Positions 12,827 through 20,506 of a stretch of DNA of 23,642 nt are shown here, piece after piece. Source of the stretch: a virus. The notes under the pieces were generated by a model that did no database searches, was not told the origin of the DNA, and worked only from the letters and a program-made list of their open reading frames with translations. How positions within the stretch are numbered: position 1 is the first letter of the stretch; each line of letters begins with the position of its first letter. The stretch is from the IMG/VR virus record IMGVR_UViG_3300014838_000080, positions 1 through 23,642 of that record; one strand, 5' to 3'. Position numbers and translations under genes: made by a program.

Positions 12827-13626
12827 GCGCATCCCTAACCCAACTCGCGTACCAAGCGCTCCGAGACATCGGGAACCTGCGTCCCGGCCAGACTACGAGC
12901 ACGGACGTGCTGCAAGACATCCGCACGGAAGCCAATCAGATGCTCGATGCGTGGCTGATTGATGAACTGATGGCCTATTGCTATCCTGCCGCTCTGTACC
13001 CGCTGAATGGTTCACAGCAGCAGTACACCATCGGCCCCAATGAGACCACGCCGAACTGGACTGGCCCGCGGCCCAACCTGATTCGGGATGCAAACCTCGT
13101 CCTGACCACCGTTAACCCCGTTTTACGCATTCCGATGAACATCGTTAACGTCGATCGATGGAGTGACATCGGGATTCAGAATCTACCCAACGCTCTGCCG
13201 CTCACGTTGTACTACGTGAAGGACTTCACCGCGACCGGCGCCGGGACGATCCTGATCTGGCCTGGCGATCTCAACTCCGACCAGATCGAACTCTACACGT
13301 CGTTAACGATGCCATTCACATCGTTCGTGGACCTGACGACGGTTTACAGCTTCCCTCCCGGCTACGAGCGCATGATTCGCAAGAATCTCGCGGTCAACAT
13401 CGCGCCCATGATGAAGCTGTACAACAAGATGGGGCGCATCGACTGGCAGGTGAGTGAAGCGGCGCTCGAGGATGTGAAGCGCCAGGCCATCGAATCAATG
13501 GAGCTCGTGAAGTCCGACAACGCTCCCGACCCCGAGATGCGAGGCGACCCGGCGTACTGCGGAACTTCGAACACCAACCGCGGGTGGAACTGGCTCCTGG
13601 GGACGACCGGAAGGTCAATGAGGTAA
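12823..13626 (+). CDS. P22 gp4-like tail accessory / head-completion protein
   Basis: 267 aa from GTG 12823, overlapping the hydrolase stop as GTGA. It begins with a helical module (SASLTQLAYQALRDIGNLRP, then ANQMLDAWLIDELMAYCY), moves to beta strands with QQYTIGPNETTPNW, and contains PLTLYYVKDF and TILIWPGDLNSDQIELY. It closes with FPPGYERMIRKNLAVNIAPM and a helical tail. This order (helix, YTIG, LYY, WP, PPGYExxxRxNLAxxIAP) is typical of gp4-like proteins that bind the portal ring after packaging and start the tail. P22 gp4 is about 166 aa, so this is a longer member. The gp10-like gene follows, as in P22. Confidence 0.8.
   Translation: MSASLTQLAYQALRDIGNLRPGQTTSTDVLQDIRTEANQMLDAWLIDELMAYCYPAALYPLNGSQQQYTIGPNETTPNWTGPRPNLIRDANLVLTTVNPVLRIPMNIVNVDRWSDIGIQNLPNALPLTLYYVKDFTATGAGTILIWPGDLNSDQIELYTSLTMPFTSFVDLTTVYSFPPGYERMIRKNLAVNIAPMMKLYNKMGRIDWQVSEAALEDVKRQAIESMELVKSDNAPDPEMRGDPAYCGTSNTNRGWNWLLGTTGRSMR
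13605..13616 (+). promoter_or_regulatory. GNRA hairpin before gp10-like gene
   Basis: GACC-GGAA-GGTC, a 4-bp stem with a GGAA (GNRA) tetraloop, ends 12 bases before GTG 13629 and lies inside the end of the preceding gene. It has the same spacing as the scaffold, coat and ejection-gene hairpins but a different sequence. Being short, it could be chance. Confidence 0.35.
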
Positions 13627-13628
13627 AT

Positions 13629-15125
13629 GTGCCTCGCGTCCCAAATTTTCAGTTCACCGGCCCCACGCACCTGCTGCTCTCGCCGGTACTCGACTCGCAG
13701 CGGTCAATAAACCTCTACCCAGAAGCTGGCCTAGGCGACAGTAAATCGCGGTTGAACCTTGCCGGAAGACCTGGACTGAATCCGTCCGGACCACTGGTTA
13801 CCTTAGCTGGCGGCAATGTGCGCGGGCTTTGGCAGGGGAACCATCGGCTTTTTGCCTGTGGCGGGCAGCACATTTATGAGGTCTCTAACGCTGGCGCGAT
13901 CATCACCGACTTCGGTAGCTTGGGCGCCCTCAGTCCGACCGGCCCTGTCTTCTTTGAGCAGAATTCCGGCAGTTCAGCTTTTCAACTGATCGCTCTGGAT
14001 ACCGCCCAAACCAAACTTTTCAACGTAAATTCAGGAACGCTTACCGCAGTATTCAATGCCACGGCCCAGACCATGGCCGACGGATTTCAGGTAGCCGTGG
14101 CGACCGGCGCGAGTTTGGTAAATGCCGGTAACCCGAATCAAATAAATTGCTCGGCCTTTGGAGACGCAACGAACTGGACTCCGCTGCCGGGTCCGCTTCC
14201 AACCTACGTGATCCGAACGGGATCATCGGACCTAGTAAACGGCTTGGCGTGGCTGAATGGCCTGCTTTATATTTTCGGCACGAAGAGACTGGAAATCTGG
14301 TACGACGCCGGCAATCCCGGATTCCCATTCGCGCGGGTCAATGGCGGCCAGATCGGGCTTGGACTTCTCGGCCCATGGACCATCGTTAACTTCTACAACT
14401 GCATCATGTTCATGGGATCGGACGGCACCGGCTACGCGCAAGTTTACATGATGCAGGGCATGAACCCAGTTCGCGTGAGCGACGCATCTATCGAATACCT
14501 GATTTCGCAGCAAAGCTCATGGCTCCTCGGCGGGATGACAGCATATGGCTACCAGGAGAGCGGACACACGTTCTACTGCCTGTGCCTGTCCAACGGAAGC
14601 CAGCTTGTTTACGATCTCACCACAGGGCTGTGGCATGAGCGCGTTTACGCCGGCCCGAACCCGCAAACGTTCGCTTCCCTTCCGGCATTCGCAGTCAACG
14701 CGGGCGGCAATTACGTGGGCGACAGCGGTAGCGGTGCGATTTACCTGCAAAGCATTCAGTACCCGGCGGATTACACTACCGCCATCACCTACACCCGGCA
14801 GAGCGGTCCCGTGTTCCGCGACAACCTCGTGCATACCTTCGACCGCTTCGAACTCGATTGTGACATCGGCACCGCGGCGGCCACGCTGAACTGGTCGAAC
14901 GACGGCGGCCGGAACTTCGGCACCCAGGCGCGGGCAATGAAGCAAGCGGCGAACCAGGGAGGGCCGAGCGGGGCGCCGTGGGGAACGCGCTATTTCGTCA
15001 ACCAGATGGGGCGCTCACGTGACATGCGGCTCCAGGTGAACATCACGAGCAGCACGCAACTGGTGCGGATCGCGCAGGGGCTGCTGGACTGCGACAACAC
15101 CGGCCCCCCGACAGAGGACGCATAG
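13629..15125 (+). CDS. P22 gp10-like packaged-DNA stabilization protein
   Basis: 498 aa from GTG 13629 (GAGGT just upstream); P22 gp10 is 472 aa. It forms the hub that plugs the tail below gp4 and keeps DNA inside. Landmarks include SPVLDSQRSINLYPEAG near the N-terminus, GRPGLNPSG, NGLLYIFGTKRLEIWYDAGN then PGFPFARVNGGQIGLGLLGP, FMGSDGTGYAQVYMMQG and RVSDASIEYLIS. These follow the family order of LYLFG, EVWYNTG, FPF, WLGxD and ISTHAIE. The beta-propeller-like composition agrees. A longer frame upstream has no ribosome site and runs back through the gp4-like gene. Confidence 0.85.
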   Translation: MPRVPNFQFTGPTHLLLSPVLDSQRSINLYPEAGLGDSKSRLNLAGRPGLNPSGPLVTLAGGNVRGLWQGNHRLFACGGQHIYEVSNAGAIITDFGSLGALSPTGPVFFEQNSGSSAFQLIALDTAQTKLFNVNSGTLTAVFNATAQTMADGFQVAVATGASLVNAGNPNQINCSAFGDATNWTPLPGPLPTYVIRTGSSDLVNGLAWLNGLLYIFGTKRLEIWYDAGNPGFPFARVNGGQIGLGLLGPWTIVNFYNCIMFMGSDGTGYAQVYMMQGMNPVRVSDASIEYLISQQSSWLLGGMTAYGYQESGHTFYCLCLSNGSQLVYDLTTGLWHERVYAGPNPQTFASLPAFAVNAGGNYVGDSGSGAIYLQSIQYPADYTTAITYTRQSGPVFRDNLVHTFDRFELDCDIGTAAATLNWSNDGGRNFGTQARAMKQAANQGGPSGAPWGTRYFVNQMGRSRDMRLQVNITSSTQLVRIAQGLLDCDNTGPPTEDA

Positions 15126-15896
15126 ATGGGATCGCCAGCCAATTCCGGACTTGGCCCCCCCCCGCTGAATACGCCGATTGGCTCTACCGGCGCGGATCAG
15201 TTCGGAGTGCCGTTCGAAAACCGGCCCGCGCAACCGCTGCCTGCGGCAAACATCGCGGTCACCTGGGGGCAGTGGTTCAACCAACTTTTTCAGATCTTAA
15301 AAACCGCAGTGCTGGGAGCGTCGGCGCTCACCACCGTCAACGTGATTCCGAAAGTGACCGCGCCGGGAATTCTCGGCAACTCTTCTCTGACGGACAATGG
15401 GACTAATGTATCGACATCTGAATCCTTGCTTGTGGGGTCGGCCACCGATGACGGCTCCGGCGCGCTCCTGCAGGTCCACGGCAACGTGAATCTTCCGACT
15501 GGATCGACTTACCAAATAAACGGAGTGGCGATCGGTGCCACTGGGTTTCCGGGCTCCTATGTCCCGGCAGTGGCGCTGACCGGCCAGACCGCAGGGATCG
15601 GGACGACGAACCTGCAACATGCCAGCGCAGTGCTCCCGTCCGGAGATTACCTGGTGTGCTTCGGTATGGAATGCACGGCGACTGGGACTGGGACGGTGGA
15701 CCTCACGATAGGCTGGACAAGCCCATCGGGAAGGGCGCACGCCCAAGTGGTAGCAATTGTTCTGAACTCGCTTGGGACCGTTATCTCGCAAGCGATGCCG
15801 ATTCACACAGATGGGGCCAACAACTTGACCTACTCGACGACTGACTCCGGAACCGGTACCTATTCGCTGGACATTACGGTGGTGCGGACAAACTGA
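15126..15896 (+). CDS. Tail fibre or needle-like protein
   Basis: 256 aa, starting directly after the gp10-like stop (TAGATG). The N-terminus is Pro-rich (GPPPLNTPIGSTGADQFGVP), then a helical WGQWFNQLFQILKTAVLG. Then comes fibre-like beta sequence with VHGNVNLPTGSTYQINGVAI, the kind of stem repeat seen in phage fibres. The C-terminal about 110 residues look like a beta-sandwich tip (GDYLVCFGMECTATGTGTVD, and NLTYSTTDSGTGTYSLDI). In P22 the gene after gp10 encodes the tail needle gp26, a trimeric coiled coil; this protein holds that place but is mostly beta. A C9 run (15155-15163) near the start keeps frame. Exact role uncertain. Confidence 0.6.
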   Translation: MGSPANSGLGPPPLNTPIGSTGADQFGVPFENRPAQPLPAANIAVTWGQWFNQLFQILKTAVLGASALTTVNVIPKVTAPGILGNSSLTDNGTNVSTSESLLVGSATDDGSGALLQVHGNVNLPTGSTYQINGVAIGATGFPGSYVPAVALTGQTAGIGTTNLQHASAVLPSGDYLVCFGMECTATGTGTVDLTIGWTSPSGRAHAQVVAIVLNSLGTVISQAMPIHTDGANNLTYSTTDSGTGTYSLDITVVRTN

Positions 15897-15902
15897 TACG
15901 AT
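15894..15902 (+). promoter_or_regulatory. Possible extended -10 promoter of ejection module
   Basis: TGATACGAT: TG (15894-15895), one base, TACGAT (15897-15902), overlapping the preceding TGA stop, as at 531. The predicted start near 15909 places the GNRA hairpin (15913-15926) at the very 5' end of the mRNA. Confidence 0.4.
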
Positions 15903-15912
15903 ACGAAAGTGA

Positions 15913-15926
15913 GCGTCGAGAGACGC
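15913..15926 (+). promoter_or_regulatory. GNRA-tetraloop hairpin before ejection genes
   Basis: GCGTC-GAGA-GACGC, with the same stem as at 7445-7458 but a GAGA loop, another GNRA form. Both are followed by GCGG and then a ribosome site (GGGGGA, 15929-15934 here) and both are preceded by GTGAG. Confidence 0.6.
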
Positions 15927-15938
15927 GCGGGGGATTGA

Positions 15939-16811
15939 GTGTCCATATTTAGCGACATCACTGGGATTTTCGAGGGCAACAAGGCCGGCAACCAGGCGGC
16001 TACCGGAAACATTAACGCCGAGCACGGGGTAACGAACGCTACCAATGCCGGGCAGGCGGGGATTGCAAGCGCCGTCGGGACTGGCACGGCAGCCGTAAAC
16101 CAAGCGGGGCAAGGGGTCACAGCCGCGGCCGGCGGCGCGAACGCCACGCTGTCACAGGCGCTGGGAGGTATCCAGAACGACACCAACCCGACCATCGCGG
16201 CAGGCGGCGCCGCGGCAGACCAACTCTCGCAGTACGCAGCGAGCAACCCACAGTTCAGCGCTCCCACGTTGGCGCAGGCCGAAGCCACTCCGGGTTATCA
16301 GTTCCAGCTCGCCAGTGGAACGAACGCGATTCAGAATTCGGCCGCCGCGCAGGGCCTCGGAAATTCTTCGAATACCCTCGTCGGACTGGAAAATTACGGT
16401 CAGCAGTTGGCGCAGACGGACTACGGAAACCTGTTCAATCAGGCGCAGTCGGCCTTCCAAACGAACCAGAACGCTACCTTGGGCAATCTTTCGACGCTCA
16501 TCAATTCCGGCAATACGGCGAGCGGAATCAATGCCACGGCCACCACTGGGTTGACCGGCTTGCAATCACAGAACCTGACCGGTGCAGCCGGCACGAACGC
16601 GACTTTGCAGGAATACCTAGCGGGCCTCGGACTCCAGGGAGCTACCAGTTCGGGAACTCTCGGGCTCGCCGGCGCTCAGAGTGCCGGAAACTTCGCAGTC
16701 GGTGCCGGCAATGCGCAAGCCGCTGGAACGCTGGGGCTGGGAAACAACATCGCTAACCTGGGGAGCGACTTAGGCGGAATACTCGCCGGTATTCCAGGGA
16801 TCGGGGGATAA
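15939..16811 (+). CDS. Ejection (DNA transfer) protein
   Basis: 290 aa from GTG 15939. It is Ala/Gly/Asn/Gln-rich and helical, with no Cys and little charge. The diagnostic part is residues about 107-170: EATPGYQFQLASGTNAIQNS, AAAQGLGNSSNTLVGLENYG, QQLAQTDYGNLFNQAQSAFQ. This follows the common pilot-protein pattern PGYxFRLxxGxxALxxSAAARGxLxSGxTLxALxxYGQ..YxNAFN. Such proteins are packaged in the head and leave with the DNA to form a channel across the envelope, like gp7 of P22. The C-terminal 100 residues are Gly/Ala-rich and end GILAGIPGIGG. A 7-bp hairpin lies in its last codons. Confidence 0.75.
   Translation: MSIFSDITGIFEGNKAGNQAATGNINAEHGVTNATNAGQAGIASAVGTGTAAVNQAGQGVTAAAGGANATLSQALGGIQNDTNPTIAAGGAAADQLSQYAASNPQFSAPTLAQAEATPGYQFQLASGTNAIQNSAAAQGLGNSSNTLVGLENYGQQLAQTDYGNLFNQAQSAFQTNQNATLGNLSTLINSGNTASGINATATTGLTGLQSQNLTGAAGTNATLQEYLAGLGLQGATSSGTLGLAGAQSAGNFAVGAGNAQAAGTLGLGNNIANLGSDLGGILAGIPGIGG
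16776..16795 (+). promoter_or_regulatory. Hairpin before second ejection gene
   Basis: GGAATAC-TCGCCG-GTATTCC, a perfect 7-bp stem with a 6-base loop, inside the end of the first ejection gene. It is 16 bases before ATG 16812, whose ribosome site is GGGGGA (16802-16807). The loop is not GNRA. Confidence 0.4.
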
Positions 16812-18584
16812 ATGGGAAGCATTAACGATCTACTCGCCAACTACAACCCGACCGGCTTCGCCTTGAACAACCAGCAGCGCGCGGCCACGATTGCAGGTAC
16901 CCAGGCTCAGACGGCGCAGGCCGGCGCGGCCACGCAAGGACAGATCCTTGCCAACCAGCGGGCACAGCAGCAAATCCAAGACCAGGCCGCTCTTGCTTCG
17001 ATCTTCGCGGCGGCCGGGAGGCAGGCACAAAATGCGGTCAGTTCGGTACCTCCGGCGACTCCGGCGGCTGGCACGCCGCCGGCTGCACCTCCGCAGTATT
17101 CTGTTTCTCCGGCAGATCCAAATAATCCAAACGGATTGCAACGGCGGACGCCGATTGACCCCGGAAATGCTGGCGTTCCTGCTGTTCCACGTGGAACACC
17201 CGCTATTGCCACACCTGGGTTCGCGCCCGGAGCCGGAGGTCCGCCGGCGGGGAGTGTAGCTGGCGCGAATCCGGTTACTGGGTCAACGTTCCTGGACCCG
17301 AACTCGCTCATGCAGCAGTACTATGCGGCTGGAGGCCGCGGTACCGAGCCAATTTTCAACGCGATAAACCAGATTATTTCATCCCGCAAAGCCGCGGTGG
17401 ACCTTTCTAAAGAGCAACTATCGCAGGAAGAGGGCCAGCGCGAACTGGCGGCGAGCACGGTGCAGAACCTGTTAGCGCTGCCACCTGAACAGCGAGCGTC
17501 CGTTTTCGCGCAGCAAATGCCGCGCCTTCAGCGGGAAGCGCCGGACGTGAACTGGAAGATTGATCCGACCAACGATAACGCGCTCCACCAAGTGCTCGGC
17601 CAGACGGTACTGCACAAGGCGTTGTTGGATCAGGCGAAAACCCAATCCGAAACCGCCAATGCCAACGCCACCGCCGCGAAAACGAAGGCAGAAACGCCCG
17701 GAGTGCAGGCGCAATCCGAAATCACGCAACAGAAGGCCGCGGCGATGAAACAGGCCGTGTCCGACTTCCAGAATGACCCTACCGGCGTCCACCCGATAGA
17801 CCGCGTACTCCCGGCGAACCTTGACCCGGATGCCAACTCGGCTTACAAAGAGAATTACAACGTGGCCATGCGCTACGGGGGGCCGGATGCCGCGCTCAAT
17901 GTGGTCAAGGAAGCCACCGCGCACGCCGCCGAAATCGGCATGAAGACCAGCCCGACCGTGCAGGCCGCCGATACGGCGCAAGTCCTCGCCAACAAGGCGG
18001 CTACAGCTCCGATTGAACAGGCTCTCGCGGCCTCCAGCGAGCGGCTCCGCGACTCTCTCCAACAGGGAGACGTCGCACACAAGGAGTACTTCGATTCGCT
18101 GTCTGCCTATCAGAAGGCGCTTTCCACCGCGAAGACCATCGGGAACGTGGTTGACCTGTCCGAAAACGGAGGGACTCTCGCAGGCAAGCAACTCCAGGCC
18201 ATGGTGCCAGAATTCACCAATGCCGCCCAAGACATCAAGCGCATGGGAGCGGCGCAGAACAACGCCGGGATGTCGAGCGCCGGCGAGGGTCTTTTGGCTG
18301 AAGCCAAGAGCCTTGCTACTGGAGTTCCGTTGACCGCCGGCACTATCAAGCAAATCAAGCCGTACTTGGCGACCATCGCCAACGGCGCGGCGGGACAGCA
18401 TAACGCCACAGTGGAAGCCCTGCAGAAGACGTATCCGCAGCAGGCCGGAACGCTCCAAAAAGAACCTCTGCCGTTCCCCCCGCCGTTCCCGAAAGCGAAG
18501 GTCCACGATTACGCCGTGGCGCACGGGATCAGCGATGACGTGGCGACGAAAGCGATTATCGCAGCGGACAACAGGATTGAATAA
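16812..18584 (+). CDS. Large helical ejection / internal virion protein
   Basis: 590 aa from ATG 16812. Residues 1-75 are Gln/Ala-rich helix (LNNQQRAATIAGTQAQTAQA). Then comes a Pro/Ala/Gly linker of about 100 residues (TPAAGTPPAAPPQYSVSP), followed by long Ala/Gln/Lys helices to the end (from LMQQYYAAGGRGTEP through TAAKTKAETPGVQAQSEITQ to DVATKAIIAADNRIE). There are no catalytic motifs, membrane spans or Cys in view. Composition, length and place between two other ejection-type genes match the internal proteins that podoviruses inject with their DNA (gp20-like position in P22). Its stop overlaps the next ATG as TAATG. Precise homology cannot be shown by eye. Confidence 0.6.
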   Translation: MGSINDLLANYNPTGFALNNQQRAATIAGTQAQTAQAGAATQGQILANQRAQQQIQDQAALASIFAAAGRQAQNAVSSVPPATPAAGTPPAAPPQYSVSPADPNNPNGLQRRTPIDPGNAGVPAVPRGTPAIATPGFAPGAGGPPAGSVAGANPVTGSTFLDPNSLMQQYYAAGGRGTEPIFNAINQIISSRKAAVDLSKEQLSQEEGQRELAASTVQNLLALPPEQRASVFAQQMPRLQREAPDVNWKIDPTNDNALHQVLGQTVLHKALLDQAKTQSETANANATAAKTKAETPGVQAQSEITQQKAAAMKQAVSDFQNDPTGVHPIDRVLPANLDPDANSAYKENYNVAMRYGGPDAALNVVKEATAHAAEIGMKTSPTVQAADTAQVLANKAATAPIEQALAASSERLRDSLQQGDVAHKEYFDSLSAYQKALSTAKTIGNVVDLSENGGTLAGKQLQAMVPEFTNAAQDIKRMGAAQNNAGMSSAGEGLLAEAKSLATGVPLTAGTIKQIKPYLATIANGAAGQHNATVEALQKTYPQQAGTLQKEPLPFPPPFPKAKVHDYAVAHGISDDVATKAIIAADNRIE

Positions 18585-20506
18585 TGGCAGATCCCCAACA
18601 GATCACGCTCACAGACCCGCAGCAGTGGCTACGTGCGAACGGAGGCTCTGGGCCATCTCCAACACTCCAGGACCCGCAGGAGTGGTTGTCTGCGCAAAAA
18701 TCCGGGGACAAAGGGATCGGTGCTGCTTCGCGGTTCGGTACCGGATTGTACGAATCCACGCTCGGCGGAATCGGACAAGCGATCATGCACCCGCTGGATA
18801 CCATCTCGGGCATGCTGAAGCAAGGCATTGGCGTGGAAGATCTCAAGCAGATCGCGGATTTTGCCAGCAAGGGGAAAATGAAGGAAGCGGCCATGCTGGC
18901 GGCCAAGTATACAACAGAGGGACCTGTGGGTAGATTAGCCGGGGCAGCCGTTGCGCCAGCGGTCCAGGATGCCTCGGAGGGAAACTACGCGGGAGCTGCG
19001 GGCCGGCTCGTTGGCACCGCAGGAATGGCGATGTTGCCCGCGCTCGGGGAGACGGACGCGGCGGGTGCCGTGGGAGCGGGAATCCGGGCCGGCGGAGGGG
19101 ACGTGGCCGCCGGAGCGGCAAAAGCCGCTGGTGGTGAGTTGCTGGCCAAAGTAGTTCCTGGCATGGAATGGCCGGTGCGGATCGGGGTGCAGTACCCGGC
19201 AGTGCGGCAGATCGGCGCGGGAATCACCAAGGGCGTGAAAGCGTACCGGGACGCGATGGTGCCGGAGGTGGCGCCCAATATTGCCACCGCCGCGGATTTC
19301 GCCGACTTTCAGCAGCCGCCGCCCACGCCGCGGGCCGCGCCGAACGTCGCAGGTCCAGGGTTTGCAGCCGATACCCAAGTCCCGATGACCGCTGATGATG
19401 TCTTCCAGCAGACAGCCGCCGCTGCTCCGGTGGAAGACGTCGCGCACTTGAACGCCATCGCGAAATCCCTCGGCGCGAAGAATTTCAAAACACTCACCGC
19501 CGATCAACAGGCGCTCGTGCGCAAGATCGCACAGCAACCGGAAGCCCCCGCGCCGCAACCGAGCTCCGTAGCGCCAGCGGCCGCCGCCGCCCCACCGCCA
19601 CCTGAGCCGGCATCACAGGGGGCACAAGCGGCGCCGGCTGAAGCGCAAGTCACCACTGCGCAAAATCCGGCCACGCTGGCACAGGCACTCAAAGACGAGA
19701 TGCAGCAGTCCGGCACTCTGAATGATCTTGACAAGCTCGCCGCTGCCGAACAGCGCCGCGCCAAGTACCGCAACCAGGCGGCAGATAATATGGGAATAGC
19801 AAGAGAGGATGCCAGTCCATCTTCGGACATCGCACAAGGTTCGAAGGTCGAAGATATCGTAGGGGGAAACCGTGGGCGCTGGGCAAAGACTATGGCCACG
19901 CAGTTCAAACGTGCCGGCATGACCACAGAGGACGTAGATAAGCTGAGCCCGGACATGATGGACAGAGTCTCGGTTTCTGCCGGGGTATCCCCAGCCTCTC
20001 TGCGATCGCCGGAAACGATGTTAATGCTCAGCGAATACTTGGACAATATGTGGAAATCGGCACCAAAAGTGACACCCACCGCGGCCCCGGTAGCTCCGCA
20101 AGCCGCACCTTCCGCGCCCGCTCCAACCCCGGTTGAAGCTCCTCCAACTCCGGTTGATCCGGCAACCGCGGCAGCTAACCTCGACGCGGCCATGCGCGGA
20201 CCTGGCGGCAGTCTCGAAGGACAGCCTGCCACTATCCCCAACCCCGAGAAACCTGGGTTGACTCCCGAGGCTCACGCCGGAGCAGCGCGCGGAACGCGAG
20301 CCGATCGCGCGGGGCAACTCGCCGATGCTATATCGAAATCGAAGTACGCGCCACTCATCCAGCAGGGCGCGGAACTCTCGTCGGATGTTCTGCGGGCTCT
20401 CGCGCGCGAACTCTCGCCGTTTACGGATTTACCGAAGACCCCGGCGGCGCTGACTAAGCTCGCCAAAGACGTGCAATCCCGATTGACCGGAGGCGGTCCA
20501 AAATGA
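18584..20506 (+). CDS. Large ejection protein with Gly/Ala membrane-active region
   Basis: 640 aa. It opens with a short motif twice, TDPQQWLRANGG and QDPQEWLSAQKS (about residues 10-38). Residues 45-75 form an amphipathic helix region (RFGTGLYESTLGGIGQAIMH). Residues about 115-205 are Gly/Ala-rich and mildly hydrophobic (RLAGAAVAPAVQDAS, then AAGRLVGTAGMAMLPALGE), able to insert in membranes. Pro/Ala linkers near 320-355 and 500-530 separate helical domains (HLNAIAKSLGAKNFKTLTAD; MTTEDVDKLSPDMMDRVSVS). It is third in the ejection-type run, where P22 has gp16, also about 610 aa. The role is inferred from position, size and composition. Confidence 0.6.
   Translation: MADPQQITLTDPQQWLRANGGSGPSPTLQDPQEWLSAQKSGDKGIGAASRFGTGLYESTLGGIGQAIMHPLDTISGMLKQGIGVEDLKQIADFASKGKMKEAAMLAAKYTTEGPVGRLAGAAVAPAVQDASEGNYAGAAGRLVGTAGMAMLPALGETDAAGAVGAGIRAGGGDVAAGAAKAAGGELLAKVVPGMEWPVRIGVQYPAVRQIGAGITKGVKAYRDAMVPEVAPNIATAADFADFQQPPPTPRAAPNVAGPGFAADTQVPMTADDVFQQTAAAAPVEDVAHLNAIAKSLGAKNFKTLTADQQALVRKIAQQPEAPAPQPSSVAPAAAAAPPPPEPASQGAQAAPAEAQVTTAQNPATLAQALKDEMQQSGTLNDLDKLAAAEQRRAKYRNQAADNMGIAREDASPSSDIAQGSKVEDIVGGNRGRWAKTMATQFKRAGMTTEDVDKLSPDMMDRVSVSAGVSPASLRSPETMLMLSEYLDNMWKSAPKVTPTAAPVAPQAAPSAPAPTPVEAPPTPVDPATAAANLDAAMRGPGGSLEGQPATIPNPEKPGLTPEAHAGAARGTRADRAGQLADAISKSKYAPLIQQGAELSSDVLRALARELSPFTDLPKTPAALTKLAKDVQSRLTGGGPK
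20485..20498 (+). promoter_or_regulatory. Hairpin presenting the ribosome site in its loop
   Basis: GACCG-GAGG-CGGTC, a perfect 5-bp stem whose 4-base loop is the core of the Shine-Dalgarno sequence (GGAGG, 20489-20493). It ends four bases before ATG 20503. It could display or occlude the ribosome site of the adhesin gene. Confidence 0.5.

Noticed and set aside
15155-15163. C9 run (and C8 at 3561-3568) as a frameshift or assembly error
   Set aside because: Both frames continue with coherent family-like sequence on either side.
17472-18524. 350-codon reverse-strand open frame opposite an ejection gene
   Set aside because: His/Arg/Leu-rich translation typical of an antisense shadow; the forward gene is in a tight operon.
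19504-20241. 245-codon reverse-strand frame opposite the large ejection gene
   Set aside because: Ser/Ala/Gly low-complexity translation arising from the Pro/Ala-rich forward gene.
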